Shown here: positions 19,313 to 29,590 of the stretch, piece after piece
How the letters are laid out: every line of letters begins with the position of its first letter
Numbering within the stretch: position 1 is the stretch's first letter
Assembly: GCA_011620585.1 (NCBI GenBank)
Contig: WOYV01000040.1
Location: forward strand, 51,581-115,580
Length of the DNA stretch: 64,000 nt
Direction: 5' to 3'
Source of the DNA: Draconibacterium sp.
GTDB lineage: Bacteria; Bacteroidota; Bacteroidia; Bacteroidales; Prolixibacteraceae
Notes under the pieces: model-generated
Databases searched by the model: none
Told to the model about the DNA's origin: nothing
Seen by the model: the letters and a program-made list of their open reading frames with translations, nothing else
Made by a program: the position numbers and the translations under genes

Positions 19313-20143
19313 TTAATACACAAAAATATCGTCGGGAATAGCAGAAATAATGCCATTTTTGGTAGCTTCTTCATATAATGTTTTTATTGCGCGCTTGCCT
19401 TCCTCCCCTAATTCGAGACTAAAATCGTTAACGTATAACGATATATGGCTTCGCATCACCTCTTCCTCCATCTCCTGTGCATACTGTTTTACAAAGTTGT
19501 AGCTCGATTCGGGGTGATCAAATGCGAACTGGAGGCTACGTTTTAATACACGATTTACTTTCTGCTGGATTTCATTATTGTATTTTCTGTGGATCACAAT
19601 TCCACCAAGCGGAATCGGACTTTTTGTTTCTGCCTCCCACTTCTCGCCAAGGTCAACGATCTTATGTAAACCTCTTTTCTGGTAAGTAAAACGATTCTCG
19701 TGAATAATGACACCGGCATCTACTTTACCATCAAGAATTGCATCTTCGATGTCCGAAAAAAGGTACTCGGGTTTATCATTGATTTCAGGATAGAATATAC
19801 TAAATAGAAGATTCCCGGTTGTGTTCTTCCCGGGGATAGCCACCCTCATGTTCTTTACATCAATGGGGTTGATTTCCTTTTTACTGATCAGCAAAGGACC
19901 ATTTCCACGCCCCAGTGCACTACCTGAAGTCAACAGCCGGTAAGTACCAGCAATATAAGCGTAAGCGTGGTAACTGAGTTTGGTAATGTCGATAGAACCT
20001 GCAATAGCGCCGCGGTTGAGTTCTTCCACATCAGCCATTACGACTTCAAATTCCAAACCATCGGTGTCGATTTTCCCATGAACCATCGCATCGAAAATAA
20101 AAGTATCGTTGGGGCAGGTAGAAAATCCTAAAGTAAGTTTCAT
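19313..20143 (-). CDS. mqnD: 1,4-dihydroxy-6-naphthoate synthase (futalosine menaquinone pathway)
   Basis: LGFSTCPNDTFIFDAMVHGKID, GSALGRGNGPLLISK, VAIPGKNTTGNLL; start at internal ATG 20143. Confidence 0.92.
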   Translation of the reverse strand: MKLTLGFSTCPNDTFIFDAMVHGKIDTDGLEFEVVMADVEELNRGAIAGSIDITKLSYHAYAYIAGTYRLLTSGSALGRGNGPLLISKKEINPIDVKNMRVAIPGKNTTGNLLFSIFYPEINDKPEYLFSDIEDAILDGKVDAGVIIHENRFTYQKRGLHKIVDLGEKWEAETKSPIPLGGIVIHRKYNNEIQQKVNRVLKRSLQFAFDHPESSYNFVKQYAQEMEEEVMRSHISLYVNDFSLELGEEGKRAIKTLYEEATKNGIISAIPDDIFVY

Positions 20144-20244
20144 TTTATAAATTATCTTGAAATATATAAACAAACAAGTAGTTGAGCAAGCTTGTCGGCG
20201 TGTGAATCAAAACATTTTTTGTGGATTCAAATTTAGAAAAATCA

Positions 20245-20934
20245 CTAAACCGACACGCTTACATTTCGAAGAAGCATCAGAAGGCTTTCTTTCAAATTTT
20301 CGAGGGCAAGCGGAATATTCCATTTCGATGAGTCGCGGGGTTCCACATAATTCGAGATCGAACGTATCTGGAAACAATCAACTCCCATCCATTTACACAC
20401 ATAAAAAACCGCTGCACCTTCCATCGACTCGGTATGAGCCGGGTATTTGCTGAGTAAGTGTACAATGCTGCTCTGGCTTCCGTGGCTTCGGTTGGTAGTA
20501 ATTCCGCGTACTTTTTTCAGGTCGATCCAGCCGTTTGAGTGTGTGGCTTTCAAAACTCCGTTCTCAAAAGGATATTCATTGATATTCATAAAACCGGCTT
20601 CAAAAAGCGTAAGAAATTCATTTTGTGTTTCGATACCCAAATCGGCAAATTCGTCGAAAACGACATTTACAACTTCCCCAATTTTAAGTTCGCGGGTCAG
20701 GCTCCCTGCAATGCCAATATTGATAACCTTGTTGTATTTTTTCTCCTTCAAAGTATTTGTAAGATGAAAAGTGGTAAAAGTAGGGCCAATTCCTGCTATC
20801 AGAATATCTACGTTGATATCGCCCAGACAATATTCTTTAAATAAATGACTCCTCTCACCTGTTTTTTCCAGCTCGTCGACCAGCAGATTTACCTCCATCC
20901 AAGTGGCTGCAACTAATAAAATATTCATATCCAC
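20245..20934 (-). CDS. mqnB: Futalosine hydrolase
   Basis: Nucleoside phosphorylase fold (LIAGIGPTFTTFHL, NIGIAGSL, MESMEGAAVFYVC); next to mqnD. Confidence 0.87.
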   Translation of the reverse strand: MDMNILLVAATWMEVNLLVDELEKTGERSHLFKEYCLGDINVDILIAGIGPTFTTFHLTNTLKEKKYNKVINIGIAGSLTRELKIGEVVNVVFDEFADLGIETQNEFLTLFEAGFMNINEYPFENGVLKATHSNGWIDLKKVRGITTNRSHGSQSSIVHLLSKYPAHTESMEGAAVFYVCKWMGVDCFQIRSISNYVEPRDSSKWNIPLALENLKESLLMLLRNVSVSV

Positions 20935-21033
20935 AAGATTGCCAAATTTGTTTGAATTTATGAAAGCGTTTATGCATTCATACTGGTTTTCTCAAAAAAA
21001 GTTAATCTTTGTACTAAATTTAATTACAAAATT

Positions 21034-21657
21034 ATGTGTTCCATACCATCTGACGACCAAAACGGTTACGAAAGAGTAGATCTTTTTAACGAAGAAGCTA
21101 CGCGTCGGCTATCCCATCACTACGAGAATATTTTGAAAATCATTGGTGAAGACACTTCACGCGATGGATTGAATAAAACTCCCGAACGTGTTGCCAAAGC
21201 TATGCAGTTTTTATTGCAGGGTTACGAAATGGATCCCGTGGAGATTTTGAAGTCGGCCATGTTTAAAGAAGATTACAGGCAGATGGTTATTGTTAAAGAC
21301 ATTGAAATTTACTCGATGTGCGAGCACCACCTGCTTCCGTTTTTTGGCAAAGCGCATGTTGCTTATATTCCAAACGGAACCATTACCGGCTTAAGCAAAA
21401 TTGCCCGCGTTGTTGATGTATTTGCGCGCCGTCTTCAGGTCCAGGAAAGGTTAACTATGCAAATAAAAGAATGCATTCAGGATACCTTAAAACCATTAGG
21501 TGTTGCAGTGGTTATCGAAGCACAACACTTGTGTATGCAAATGCGCGGTATCCAAAAACAACATTCGATTACCACCACTTCAGATTTTACCGGTGCTTTC
21601 GAGAAAACGGCTACCCGCGAAGAGTTTATTAGGCTAATTAGTTCGAAATTGAGCTAG
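21034..21657 (+). CDS. folE: GTP cyclohydrolase I
   Basis: [62 protein letters not shown]. Confidence 0.97.
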   Translation: MCSIPSDDQNGYERVDLFNEEATRRLSHHYENILKIIGEDTSRDGLNKTPERVAKAMQFLLQGYEMDPVEILKSAMFKEDYRQMVIVKDIEIYSMCEHHLLPFFGKAHVAYIPNGTITGLSKIARVVDVFARRLQVQERLTMQIKECIQDTLKPLGVAVVIEAQHLCMQMRGIQKQHSITTTSDFTGAFEKTATREEFIRLISSKLS

Positions 21658-22769
21658 TAGAATTCAACGCAAACCGGCGCCGGAAGTTTGATTTGTTTCC
21701 CGCTGAACAGGATGCTTCCATCGTTGGTATTTACTTTAAAAACCGTAATATTTCCGCTCCTTTGATTGGCAACCAACAACCATTTCCCGTCGGGGGTTAT
21801 GCCAAAGTTGCGTGGCCAGTTGCCTTCCACGCCAACGGTTCCGAGCATTTCAAGCGTTTGGTCTTTCTCGTCTACTTTGAAAATAGCAATTGAATTGTGT
21901 CCACGGTTCGAACCGTAAAGAAATTTCCCGTCTTTCGAAAGATGAATATCAGCGCAAAAACTTTCACCTTTAAAATTCCCGGGCAAAGTTGAAATACTCT
22001 GACCAGCTTCCCAGACATTTTTAATTTTGTGTAAAACAGTAATGGTCGAGTTCAATTCGTTGATCACAAACATGGCTTTCCCCTTCGGATGAAAGTCGAA
22101 GTGACGCGGGCCCGAACCTGCCGGCAATTGAACAAAAGCCTGGCCTTGCTGCACCATCGTTCCGCCTTCTAAATGCACGATATTAACATGGTCGGTTCCA
22201 AGATCGGCGTTGAAGATTTCATCCGAAAAAGGCGAAAATTTTGCCGAGTGTGCATGCGGGCCTTCCTGACGGTCTTTGTTTGGACCACTGCCCAGGTTTT
22301 GGATCGTCTTCACTGCTGGTGCCAGGCTTCCATCAGCATTAACGGAAAAAAGCGAATATGTACCACTGGTATAATTCGAAACCAAAACGTTTTTACCATC
22401 AGGCGATACATCGACATGACAGGGATTATCTCCCTTCGATTCCTGTGAATTGATCAGTGTAAGGTCGCCATTCTGTTCCACTTTATAAGCATGAACGTAA
22501 CCGGTTTTTCCATCGTTTTTGGCCGTTTCCGAAACAACGTACAAATATTCACGATCGGGAGATAACCGTACAAACGATGGATTGGCAACTCCTTCGAAAG
22601 TACTCACCGGTTTAATCTCTCCGGTTTCGGTGTCAAGCGTACACAGATAAATGCCTTTTGCACCTTCCGAAGTATAAGCGCCAACATAAAACTTTTGTAA
22701 GTTGGCATTCTGTCCAAAAACTAAATTTCCCATAAAAAAGCTCAGTAAAACCAAAACAATTCGCTTCAT
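21654..22769 (-). CDS. Secreted seven-bladed lactonase family protein
   Basis: Signal peptide; [68 protein letters not shown]. Confidence 0.9.
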   Translation of the reverse strand: MKRIVLVLLSFFMGNLVFGQNANLQKFYVGAYTSEGAKGIYLCTLDTETGEIKPVSTFEGVANPSFVRLSPDREYLYVVSETAKNDGKTGYVHAYKVEQNGDLTLINSQESKGDNPCHVDVSPDGKNVLVSNYTSGTYSLFSVNADGSLAPAVKTIQNLGSGPNKDRQEGPHAHSAKFSPFSDEIFNADLGTDHVNIVHLEGGTMVQQGQAFVQLPAGSGPRHFDFHPKGKAMFVINELNSTITVLHKIKNVWEAGQSISTLPGNFKGESFCADIHLSKDGKFLYGSNRGHNSIAIFKVDEKDQTLEMLGTVGVEGNWPRNFGITPDGKWLLVANQRSGNITVFKVNTNDGSILFSGKQIKLPAPVCVEFY

Positions 22770-22816
22770 GTTTGTTAATTTAGAAAGAATATTTTACGAA
22801 TATAAAACGAATAAAA

Positions 22817-23053
22817 ATGAATAAGCCTGTTATTGCTCAAAAAGCTCCGAAAATGCTAACACTCGAAGCAGGAGCCTATTACTGGTGTGCGTGTGGCCGA
22901 AGCCAAAACCAACCTTTTTGCGATGGTTCGCACAAAGTTACCGAATTTAAGCCACTGGCTTTTACACTTGCCGAAAAGAAAGATGTGTGGCTTTGCCAGT
23001 GCAAACATTCGGGGAACAAACCTTATTGTGACGGCACACATCGAACACTTTAA
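22817..23053 (+). CDS. CDGSH iron-sulfur domain protein (two motifs)
   Basis: YWCACGRSQNQPFCDGSHK and WLCQCKHSGNKPYCDGTH. Confidence 0.93.
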   Translation: MNKPVIAQKAPKMLTLEAGAYYWCACGRSQNQPFCDGSHKVTEFKPLAFTLAEKKDVWLCQCKHSGNKPYCDGTHRTL

Positions 23054-23063
23054 AATCAAGCGA

Positions 23064-23804
23064 TCACGATTCTTTAAAATATTCTTTCCCGGCATTGCAA
23101 ATCGGGCATTTGTAATCATCCGGTAAATCTTCAAAAGGTGTGCCGGGTGGAATTCCCATGCTCGGATCACCCTCTTCAGGATCGTACTGAAAACCACAGA
23201 TCGTACAAATATGTACGGCGCCTGGTGATGATGACGAAGAACTCTTTTCTTCCAGCACTTCTACTTCGGGACCCGGCTCAGCTTCCAACTTTTCCTGCTC
23301 AATATAAGTTGGGGCATTTTTAGGGGCAAACATCTTGTATTTCCTGTGGTAATAATCATAGGTCAGCACCTCTTCATTCGAGATGATATCGCTTTCTACC
23401 ACCTCTCCAATAATTAAGATGTGAGTTCCCACATCGACCGTATCAACAAGTTTACAGTCGAACCAGGCCACACATGAATCGAGCACAATCGGGGCCCCGG
23501 TTTGCGCAGTTATGGTTTCAACTCCCTGAAACTTATCCATGTCTTCTCCCGACATAAATCCAAATTTCCCAATCAACGAGGTTTCCACTTCCTTTTTTAA
23601 AACCGAAATCGAAAATTTTTTACTATCGATGATCTTCTGTGTCGAAAAATTGTCTTTATGTGAACTGATGGCAACTTTCGATGGATGCGATGTAATCTGA
23701 AATGCGGTATTGCCTACATATCCGTATTTTTTGCCTGCGCTCTCAGTGGCAATTATATATAATCCGTACGATAATTTATGAAATGCTCTGTAATTCATTT
23801 TCAC
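23064..23804 (-). CDS. Flavin reductase domain fused to C-terminal rubredoxin (high-molecular-weight rubredoxin type)
   Basis: N-terminal flavin reductase ([10 protein letters not shown]...); C-terminal [41 protein letters not shown]. Confidence 0.92.
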   Translation of the reverse strand: MKMNYRAFHKLSYGLYIIATESAGKKYGYVGNTAFQITSHPSKVAISSHKDNFSTQKIIDSKKFSISVLKKEVETSLIGKFGFMSGEDMDKFQGVETITAQTGAPIVLDSCVAWFDCKLVDTVDVGTHILIIGEVVESDIISNEEVLTYDYYHRKYKMFAPKNAPTYIEQEKLEAEPGPEVEVLEEKSSSSSSPGAVHICTICGFQYDPEEGDPSMGIPPGTPFEDLPDDYKCPICNAGKEYFKES

Positions 23805-24006
23805 TCTTTTTAGTTTGAGATTTTGCTTATTAATTCTCCTAAATTTAAGAATTGATTTTTACTTTTAACTGTCGTATGCCGACAAGCTGTTATTTTTATT
23901 AAAACAATCACGATTTCGGGAAATTACAAAAGTCGTCTTGATGAACATTAAATGAAACGTAAACCAGACTGAATTTGTACCTGACAAATCCATTAAACTA
24001 CAAATT

Positions 24007-25083
24007 ATGAAGAAAATAATGCCTTTCGTTCTGCTGTTATTGTTTTGTGCAGGAAACGTTCTTTCTCAAACAAACGAGTTTAAAGAAGAACTGGATAAGA
24101 TCAAGGGAAGCCAGGAAAACCTCGATCACAGGCTGGATCAACTGGCCAAAATGATTGACGATGTGTTGTGGTACCAAAAGCTGGGAGACATTGCGCATGT
24201 CGATAAACTTTATATTTACGGGCCCCAAAAATGGAAAGAAGAAAATCCTACTGCCAAAGGAGCAGGAAATCCTGTGAAATTCTGGACCTACGTTTTTATC
24301 CCTTCCGATATCGATATCTCAAAAAAATACCCGTTAATTGTTTTGCCACACGGCGGTGTGCATGCCGATTTCACTACCTATTATACCCATATTGTGCGCG
24401 AACTGATTAGCCAGGGTTATGTGGTTGTGGCACCTGAATATCGTGGAAGCACCGGCTATGGAAAAGGTTTTTATAAAACCATCGATTATGGCGGTTTGGA
24501 AACTGAAGATGTGTTTTACAGCCGCAACTATATGATCGAAAATTACTCGTTTATCGACAAAAACCGGGTTGGGATTATGGGCTGGAGCCACGGTGGCCTA
24601 ATCACGTTGATGAATATTTTTGATCATCCAAAAGAATACCAGGTTGCTTTTGCCGGCGTACCGGTTAGTGATCTGATTGCCCGAATGGGGTACCACGGAC
24701 AAAGCTATCGCGACCTTTATGAGGCTGAGTATCATATTGGGAAAAGTGCCAACGACGATGTACAGGAATACCGGAGAAGATCGCCAGCCTGGAATACTGA
24801 AAAATTTGATGGTACTCCCTTGCTTATCCACACCAATACAATCGACGAAGATGTGAACGTTCTCGAGGTTGAACACCTGATAAAATCGCTGAAAGCAGAA
24901 GGAAAACCATTTGAATACGAGATATTTACAAACATACCGGGTGGTCATTCGTTCGATCGAATGGATACCAAAACAGCAAAAGAAATCAGGTTGAAAATAT
25001 ACGCCCACCTGGCAAAATATCTAAAACCACAAACTCCAATCCGAAACCTTGAGGATCTGCAAAAAGCTGCCTATAAATATTAA
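24007..25083 (+). CDS. Secreted S9-like alpha/beta hydrolase (prolyl oligopeptidase family)
   Basis: Signal peptide; PLIVLPHGGVHADF, VVVAPEYRGSTGYGKGFY, GIMGWSHGGLIT, PGGHSFDRM. Confidence 0.88.
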   Translation: MKKIMPFVLLLLFCAGNVLSQTNEFKEELDKIKGSQENLDHRLDQLAKMIDDVLWYQKLGDIAHVDKLYIYGPQKWKEENPTAKGAGNPVKFWTYVFIPSDIDISKKYPLIVLPHGGVHADFTTYYTHIVRELISQGYVVVAPEYRGSTGYGKGFYKTIDYGGLETEDVFYSRNYMIENYSFIDKNRVGIMGWSHGGLITLMNIFDHPKEYQVAFAGVPVSDLIARMGYHGQSYRDLYEAEYHIGKSANDDVQEYRRRSPAWNTEKFDGTPLLIHTNTIDEDVNVLEVEHLIKSLKAEGKPFEYEIFTNIPGGHSFDRMDTKTAKEIRLKIYAHLAKYLKPQTPIRNLEDLQKAAYKY

Positions 25084-25213
25084 GCAAAAGCGATCTCGCT
25101 GGGGAATTTATTTTAGATATGGGAAAGAAAATAACATTTTTTCCACATATAGGACAAAACTATTGCTTGATGCCTGGCTTTTGTTTACTTTTAATCGTTT
25201 TAAATACTAACAC

Positions 25214-26572
25214 ATGCCAAGCCAAAAATTAAAAAGTCAATACAAGGTGTACATTGTTGAAGATAACGAATTGTATGCCCGCGTACTAAAGAAACAGCTC
25301 ACCGACGAAAAGCTCCAGGTTAAAGTATTCCACAACGGAACCGATTTCATAAATTCCATGCAGGACAAGCCCGATATCGTTACACTCGACTACACGCTTC
25401 CTGACATGACCGGTAGAGAAGTATTGAAAAAAATACAAGAGGTTTTGCCTGACACACACGTTATTGTTATTTCTGCGCAGGACAGCATCGACACAGCGAT
25501 TGAGTTGATGAAAAACGGAGCCTACGACTATATAATGAAGGCTCCCGATACCCGCGAAAAACTAATCCACGTTATCAGCAATATTTATAAAGTCGACCAA
25601 CTTCAGAGCGAGAACCTGATTTTGAAGGACGCAGTTGCCGAAAAATTCAATTTCAAGAACCTGATAAAAGGAAACAGCCGCGAAATCGATCATGTTTTCG
25701 AACTGATGAACAAGGCCATCCAAACCAATATCTCGGTTTCCATATCGGGAGAAACAGGAACAGGTAAGGAACTGGTTGCCAAAGGAATCCACTATAATTC
25801 ACGACGAAGCAACAAACCTTTTGTAGCCGTTAATGTTTCGGCAATCCCCGATGGTTTGATCGAAAGCGAATTATTCGGCCATGAAAAGGGAGCATTTACA
25901 GGAGCCGACTTCAAAAAGATCGGGAAATTTGAGCTGGCCAACGGCGGCACACTTTTTCTGGATGAAATTGCCGACCTGAACCTTAATCTTCAGGCTAAAT
26001 TGCTGCGTGTGATACAGGAACGGGAACTGGTTCGTTTAGGCGGAAATGAAACAATTCCACTTGACGTACGCATTATTACGGCTACACATAAAAACCTGGC
26101 AACACTGGCAGCCGAAGACAAATTCAGACAAGACCTGTATTATCGCCTGCTGGGTTTGCCAATAGAAATTCCGCCGCTTCGCCAGCGCGGTAACGACAAA
26201 ATATTACTTGCGAAATTCTTTGTGGATGATTTCTGCAAAGACAACGATATGGATCCCAAAAGCATTTCAGACGAGGCAAGGCAGATGCTCCTCACCTACC
26301 ATTACCCCGGTAACATTCGCGAGTTAAAAGCCATCATGGAACTGGCCTGCGTTATGTGCACCCGCGACGTAATCAAACCCAGCCATTTGAATATGAATGT
26401 GGATGAAAACGTTCAGAACTTGCTGGCAAGCGAAAAAACGCTGGAAGAATACAACAACGAAATTGTAAAATTCTTTTTGAATAAATACAATCAGAACGTT
26501 CGGCTGGTGGCTACAAAACTGGGGATCGGGAAATCGACGATTTACCGCATGCTCCAAAAATCGATGAATTAA
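25214..26572 (+). CDS. Sigma-54-dependent response regulator (NtrC family)
   Basis: Receiver (VEDNELYARVL...LDYTLPDMTG), AAA+ (GETGTGKELVAKGIH, ESELFGHEKGAFTGA), C-terminal Fis-type HTH. Confidence 0.95.
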   Translation: MPSQKLKSQYKVYIVEDNELYARVLKKQLTDEKLQVKVFHNGTDFINSMQDKPDIVTLDYTLPDMTGREVLKKIQEVLPDTHVIVISAQDSIDTAIELMKNGAYDYIMKAPDTREKLIHVISNIYKVDQLQSENLILKDAVAEKFNFKNLIKGNSREIDHVFELMNKAIQTNISVSISGETGTGKELVAKGIHYNSRRSNKPFVAVNVSAIPDGLIESELFGHEKGAFTGADFKKIGKFELANGGTLFLDEIADLNLNLQAKLLRVIQERELVRLGGNETIPLDVRIITATHKNLATLAAEDKFRQDLYYRLLGLPIEIPPLRQRGNDKILLAKFFVDDFCKDNDMDPKSISDEARQMLLTYHYPGNIRELKAIMELACVMCTRDVIKPSHLNMNVDENVQNLLASEKTLEEYNNEIVKFFLNKYNQNVRLVATKLGIGKSTIYRMLQKSMN

Positions 26573-26616
26573 TAGCCTCCCCCACCCCCTCCTTTGGCAG
26601 CTTAAGCTTAGGAGGG

Positions 26617-27504
26617 TTATCCTTCGTAGGAATTTACACCCGAGGTTTGAACACTGCGGTCGACTTTCATAATCAAGCCTTGCAATACTTTTCCAGGACC
26701 AACTTCAGTGAATGAAGTCGCACCACCGGCAATCATATTCTGAACAATCTGCGTCCATTTTACAGGTGCTGTCAACTGCGCAATCAGGTTCTCCTTGATC
26801 TCCTCTGGATCTGAAACTGGCAGTGCATTTACATTTTGATAAACCGGACAAGTCGGTGTACTAAAGGTTGTTGCTTTAATTGCCGCGGCCAGTTCTTCGC
26901 GGGCAGGTTCCATAAATGGCGAGTGGAAAGCGCCTCCAACCACTAGTTTCAACGCGCGTTTAGCGCCTTTTTCGGTTAACAGTGCACAGGCTTTTTCGAT
27001 GCCCGCTTCCGAACCCGAAATTACCAGTTGGCCAGGGCAATTGTAGTTGGCCGGAACTACCACATCGTCGATTGCAGCACAAACTTCTTCCACAACAGCG
27101 TCGTCCAAACCTACGATAGCGGCCATTGTTGAAGGCGCCATTTCGCAAGCTTTTTGCATGGCCTGGGCACGCTGCGATACCAATCTCAATCCATCTTCGA
27201 AAGTAAGCGTTCCGTTGGCAACCAGCGCAGAAAATTCACCTAACGAATGACCTGCCACCATGTCGGGAGCAAAGTCTTTGAGGGTTTTTGCCAGCAACAC
27301 CGAGTGCAGAAAAATGGCTGGTTGAGTTACTTTGGTTTGTTTAAGGTCTTCCACATCGCCTTCGAACATGATTTTGGTAATGTCGAAACCCAGGATATCG
27401 TTTGCTCTTTCGAACAAAGCCTTTGCTTCAGCAGAATTTTCGTACAAGTCTTTTCCCATTCCGGGGAACTGTGCTCCCTGACCGGGAAATACAAATGCCT
27501 TCAT
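26617..27504 (-). CDS. fabD: Malonyl-CoA:ACP S-malonyltransferase
   Basis: KAFVFPGQGAQFPGMGKDLYE, VAGHSLGEFSALVANG; start at internal ATG 27504. Confidence 0.94.
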   Translation of the reverse strand: MKAFVFPGQGAQFPGMGKDLYENSAEAKALFERANDILGFDITKIMFEGDVEDLKQTKVTQPAIFLHSVLLAKTLKDFAPDMVAGHSLGEFSALVANGTLTFEDGLRLVSQRAQAMQKACEMAPSTMAAIVGLDDAVVEEVCAAIDDVVVPANYNCPGQLVISGSEAGIEKACALLTEKGAKRALKLVVGGAFHSPFMEPAREELAAAIKATTFSTPTCPVYQNVNALPVSDPEEIKENLIAQLTAPVKWTQIVQNMIAGGATSFTEVGPGKVLQGLIMKVDRSVQTSGVNSYEG

Positions 27505-27645
27505 ATTTTTTGAGTTTTGAAATTCGCGACAAAAATAATCGAAATTCAAAACATGGGCTTTAAATCGCTTTCTTTCGATCAGATTTGGTAAAATTTAAGA
27601 TTCAGATTTCGAAATTTGTAGCGAATGGTTCGATTTTAAAAAAGA

Positions 27646-29484
27646 CTACTCTACGGTCACACTTTTCGCCAAATTCCTTGGCTGATCGACATTACAACCT
27701 TTTAACAATGCAATGTGATAAGCCAGCAACTGCAATGGAATGACAGCCAGCAACGGCGCAAGTGCCGGGTGCGATTTTGGAATTTCGATTACATCGTTAG
27801 CCAATTCTTTTAAGCCGGTGTCGCCCTCGGTTACGATGGCAATTACATTTCCTTTTCGGGCTTTTACTTCCTGGATGTTGCTCACCACTTTTTCGTAATA
27901 AGCATCCTGCGGGGCAACTACCACAACGGGTAGGTTGTCATCCACCAGCGCAATCGGACCGTGTTTCATTTCACCGGCGGCGTATCCTTCGGCATGTACA
28001 TACGAAATCTCTTTAAGTTTCAGCGCGCCTTCCAATGCCACCGGGAACAAATATCCGCGGCCAAGATACAGCGCGTTGGTTGCCTCGTAATACTTTTCAG
28101 CAATCTGTTTGATTTTTTCATTGCTTTCCAGAATCAGCCTTCCTTTTTCAGGAATTTCCGATAATTCCTTTACCAAAGTCTCATATTCTTTTAAATCGAT
28201 GGTCCCCTTTTGTTTGGCCAGTTTAAGTGCGATCATGGTCAGCACCGTAACTTGTGCGGTAAACGCTTTGGTTGAAGCCACGCCAATTTCGACGCCTGCG
28301 TGCGTATAAACACCGGCATCGGTTTCGCGTGCCAGCGACGAGCCTACCACATTGCAAATTCCCAGCACAGTAGCGCCTTTCGATTTTGCAAGATGAAGTG
28401 CGGCCAGGGTGTCGGCGGTTTCACCGCTCTGACTGATCAGGATCACCACATCTTTAGATCGAATGATCGGTTTTCGGTAACGGAACTCTGAAGCATACTC
28501 CACTTCCACCGGTACCTGTGCATATTCTTCAATCAGGTACTCGCCAATCAAACCGGCGTGCCACGACGTTCCGCAGCCAATGATAATGATACGCTCCGCT
28601 GCTTCCAGTTTCGGAAAAATATCGAGCAGGCCCCCCAGAACAATTTCGGAGTAATCATTCTGTAGTCGTCCACGAAAAGTTTCTTCAATGGTAAGAGGCT
28701 GTTCGTAAATTTCCTTTAGCATAAAATAGTCGAAATCGCCTTTGTCGAGGTTCCCGATTTCCAGATCGATGTTTGATATTTTTAGCGAAACCGGATTGTT
28801 CTGAACATTTTTCAGGGTAAAACCATCGTGCTGTAAAATAGCAATATCTTCGTCGTTCAGATAAATAACCTGGCTGGTATATCCTGCAATTGGCGACGCA
28901 TCGCTTGCAATAAAATATTCGTTGTTTCCAAGTCCAACCACTAACGGACTTCCTTTACGTGCAACCACAATTTTATCATTCTCACGTTTGCAAAGAACCG
29001 CTATTCCGTAAGCACCTACCACCTTTGAAAGCGCTAATTGAACAGCAGCTTCCGAGGTCATTTCCTCGTTTTGCAGGTAAAAATATTCGATCAGGTTGGC
29101 AAGAACTTCGGTATCGGTTTCGCTGTAAAACCGGTAACCGTGTTTGCTCAAGTCGTTTTTCAAACGCGCATAATTCTCAATAATTCCGTTATGAACCACC
29201 GAAAAAACTCCATTCATCGAGGTGTGCGGATGTGCATTTCCGTCGCTGGGTTCGCCGTGGGTTGCCCAACGTGTATGACCGATCCCGATATTTCCACCGT
29301 GGTTTTTACCCGCAACAAACGCTTCGAGATCCGACACTTTTCCTTTCTTTTTAAAATTCTCGAGCGAGCCGTTAAAAAGCGCTACTCCAGCCGAATCGTA
29401 ACCCCGGTATTCGAGACGTTTTAATCCGTTAATCAAAATCGGGTAAGCTTCTCTGTTTCCAATGTATCCAACTATTCCACACAT
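27646..29484 (-). CDS. glmS: Glutamine--fructose-6-phosphate aminotransferase (isomerizing)
   Basis: MCGIVGYIGNREA, LEYRGYDSAGVAL, GHTRWATHG, SIS domains, C-terminal QPRNLAKSVTVE. Confidence 0.97.
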   Translation of the reverse strand: MCGIVGYIGNREAYPILINGLKRLEYRGYDSAGVALFNGSLENFKKKGKVSDLEAFVAGKNHGGNIGIGHTRWATHGEPSDGNAHPHTSMNGVFSVVHNGIIENYARLKNDLSKHGYRFYSETDTEVLANLIEYFYLQNEEMTSEAAVQLALSKVVGAYGIAVLCKRENDKIVVARKGSPLVVGLGNNEYFIASDASPIAGYTSQVIYLNDEDIAILQHDGFTLKNVQNNPVSLKISNIDLEIGNLDKGDFDYFMLKEIYEQPLTIEETFRGRLQNDYSEIVLGGLLDIFPKLEAAERIIIIGCGTSWHAGLIGEYLIEEYAQVPVEVEYASEFRYRKPIIRSKDVVILISQSGETADTLAALHLAKSKGATVLGICNVVGSSLARETDAGVYTHAGVEIGVASTKAFTAQVTVLTMIALKLAKQKGTIDLKEYETLVKELSEIPEKGRLILESNEKIKQIAEKYYEATNALYLGRGYLFPVALEGALKLKEISYVHAEGYAAGEMKHGPIALVDDNLPVVVVAPQDAYYEKVVSNIQEVKARKGNVIAIVTEGDTGLKELANDVIEIPKSHPALAPLLAVIPLQLLAYHIALLKGCNVDQPRNLAKSVTVE

Positions 29485-29590
29485 ATTTGTGAGATTAATA
29501 TTTCAAGGTTAATGTAAATCATTACGGGAACCTGTATTTGAGTATCAAGTTCTTCAAATTCAATCTTCTTCCTCTTCTCGAACTCAATTC

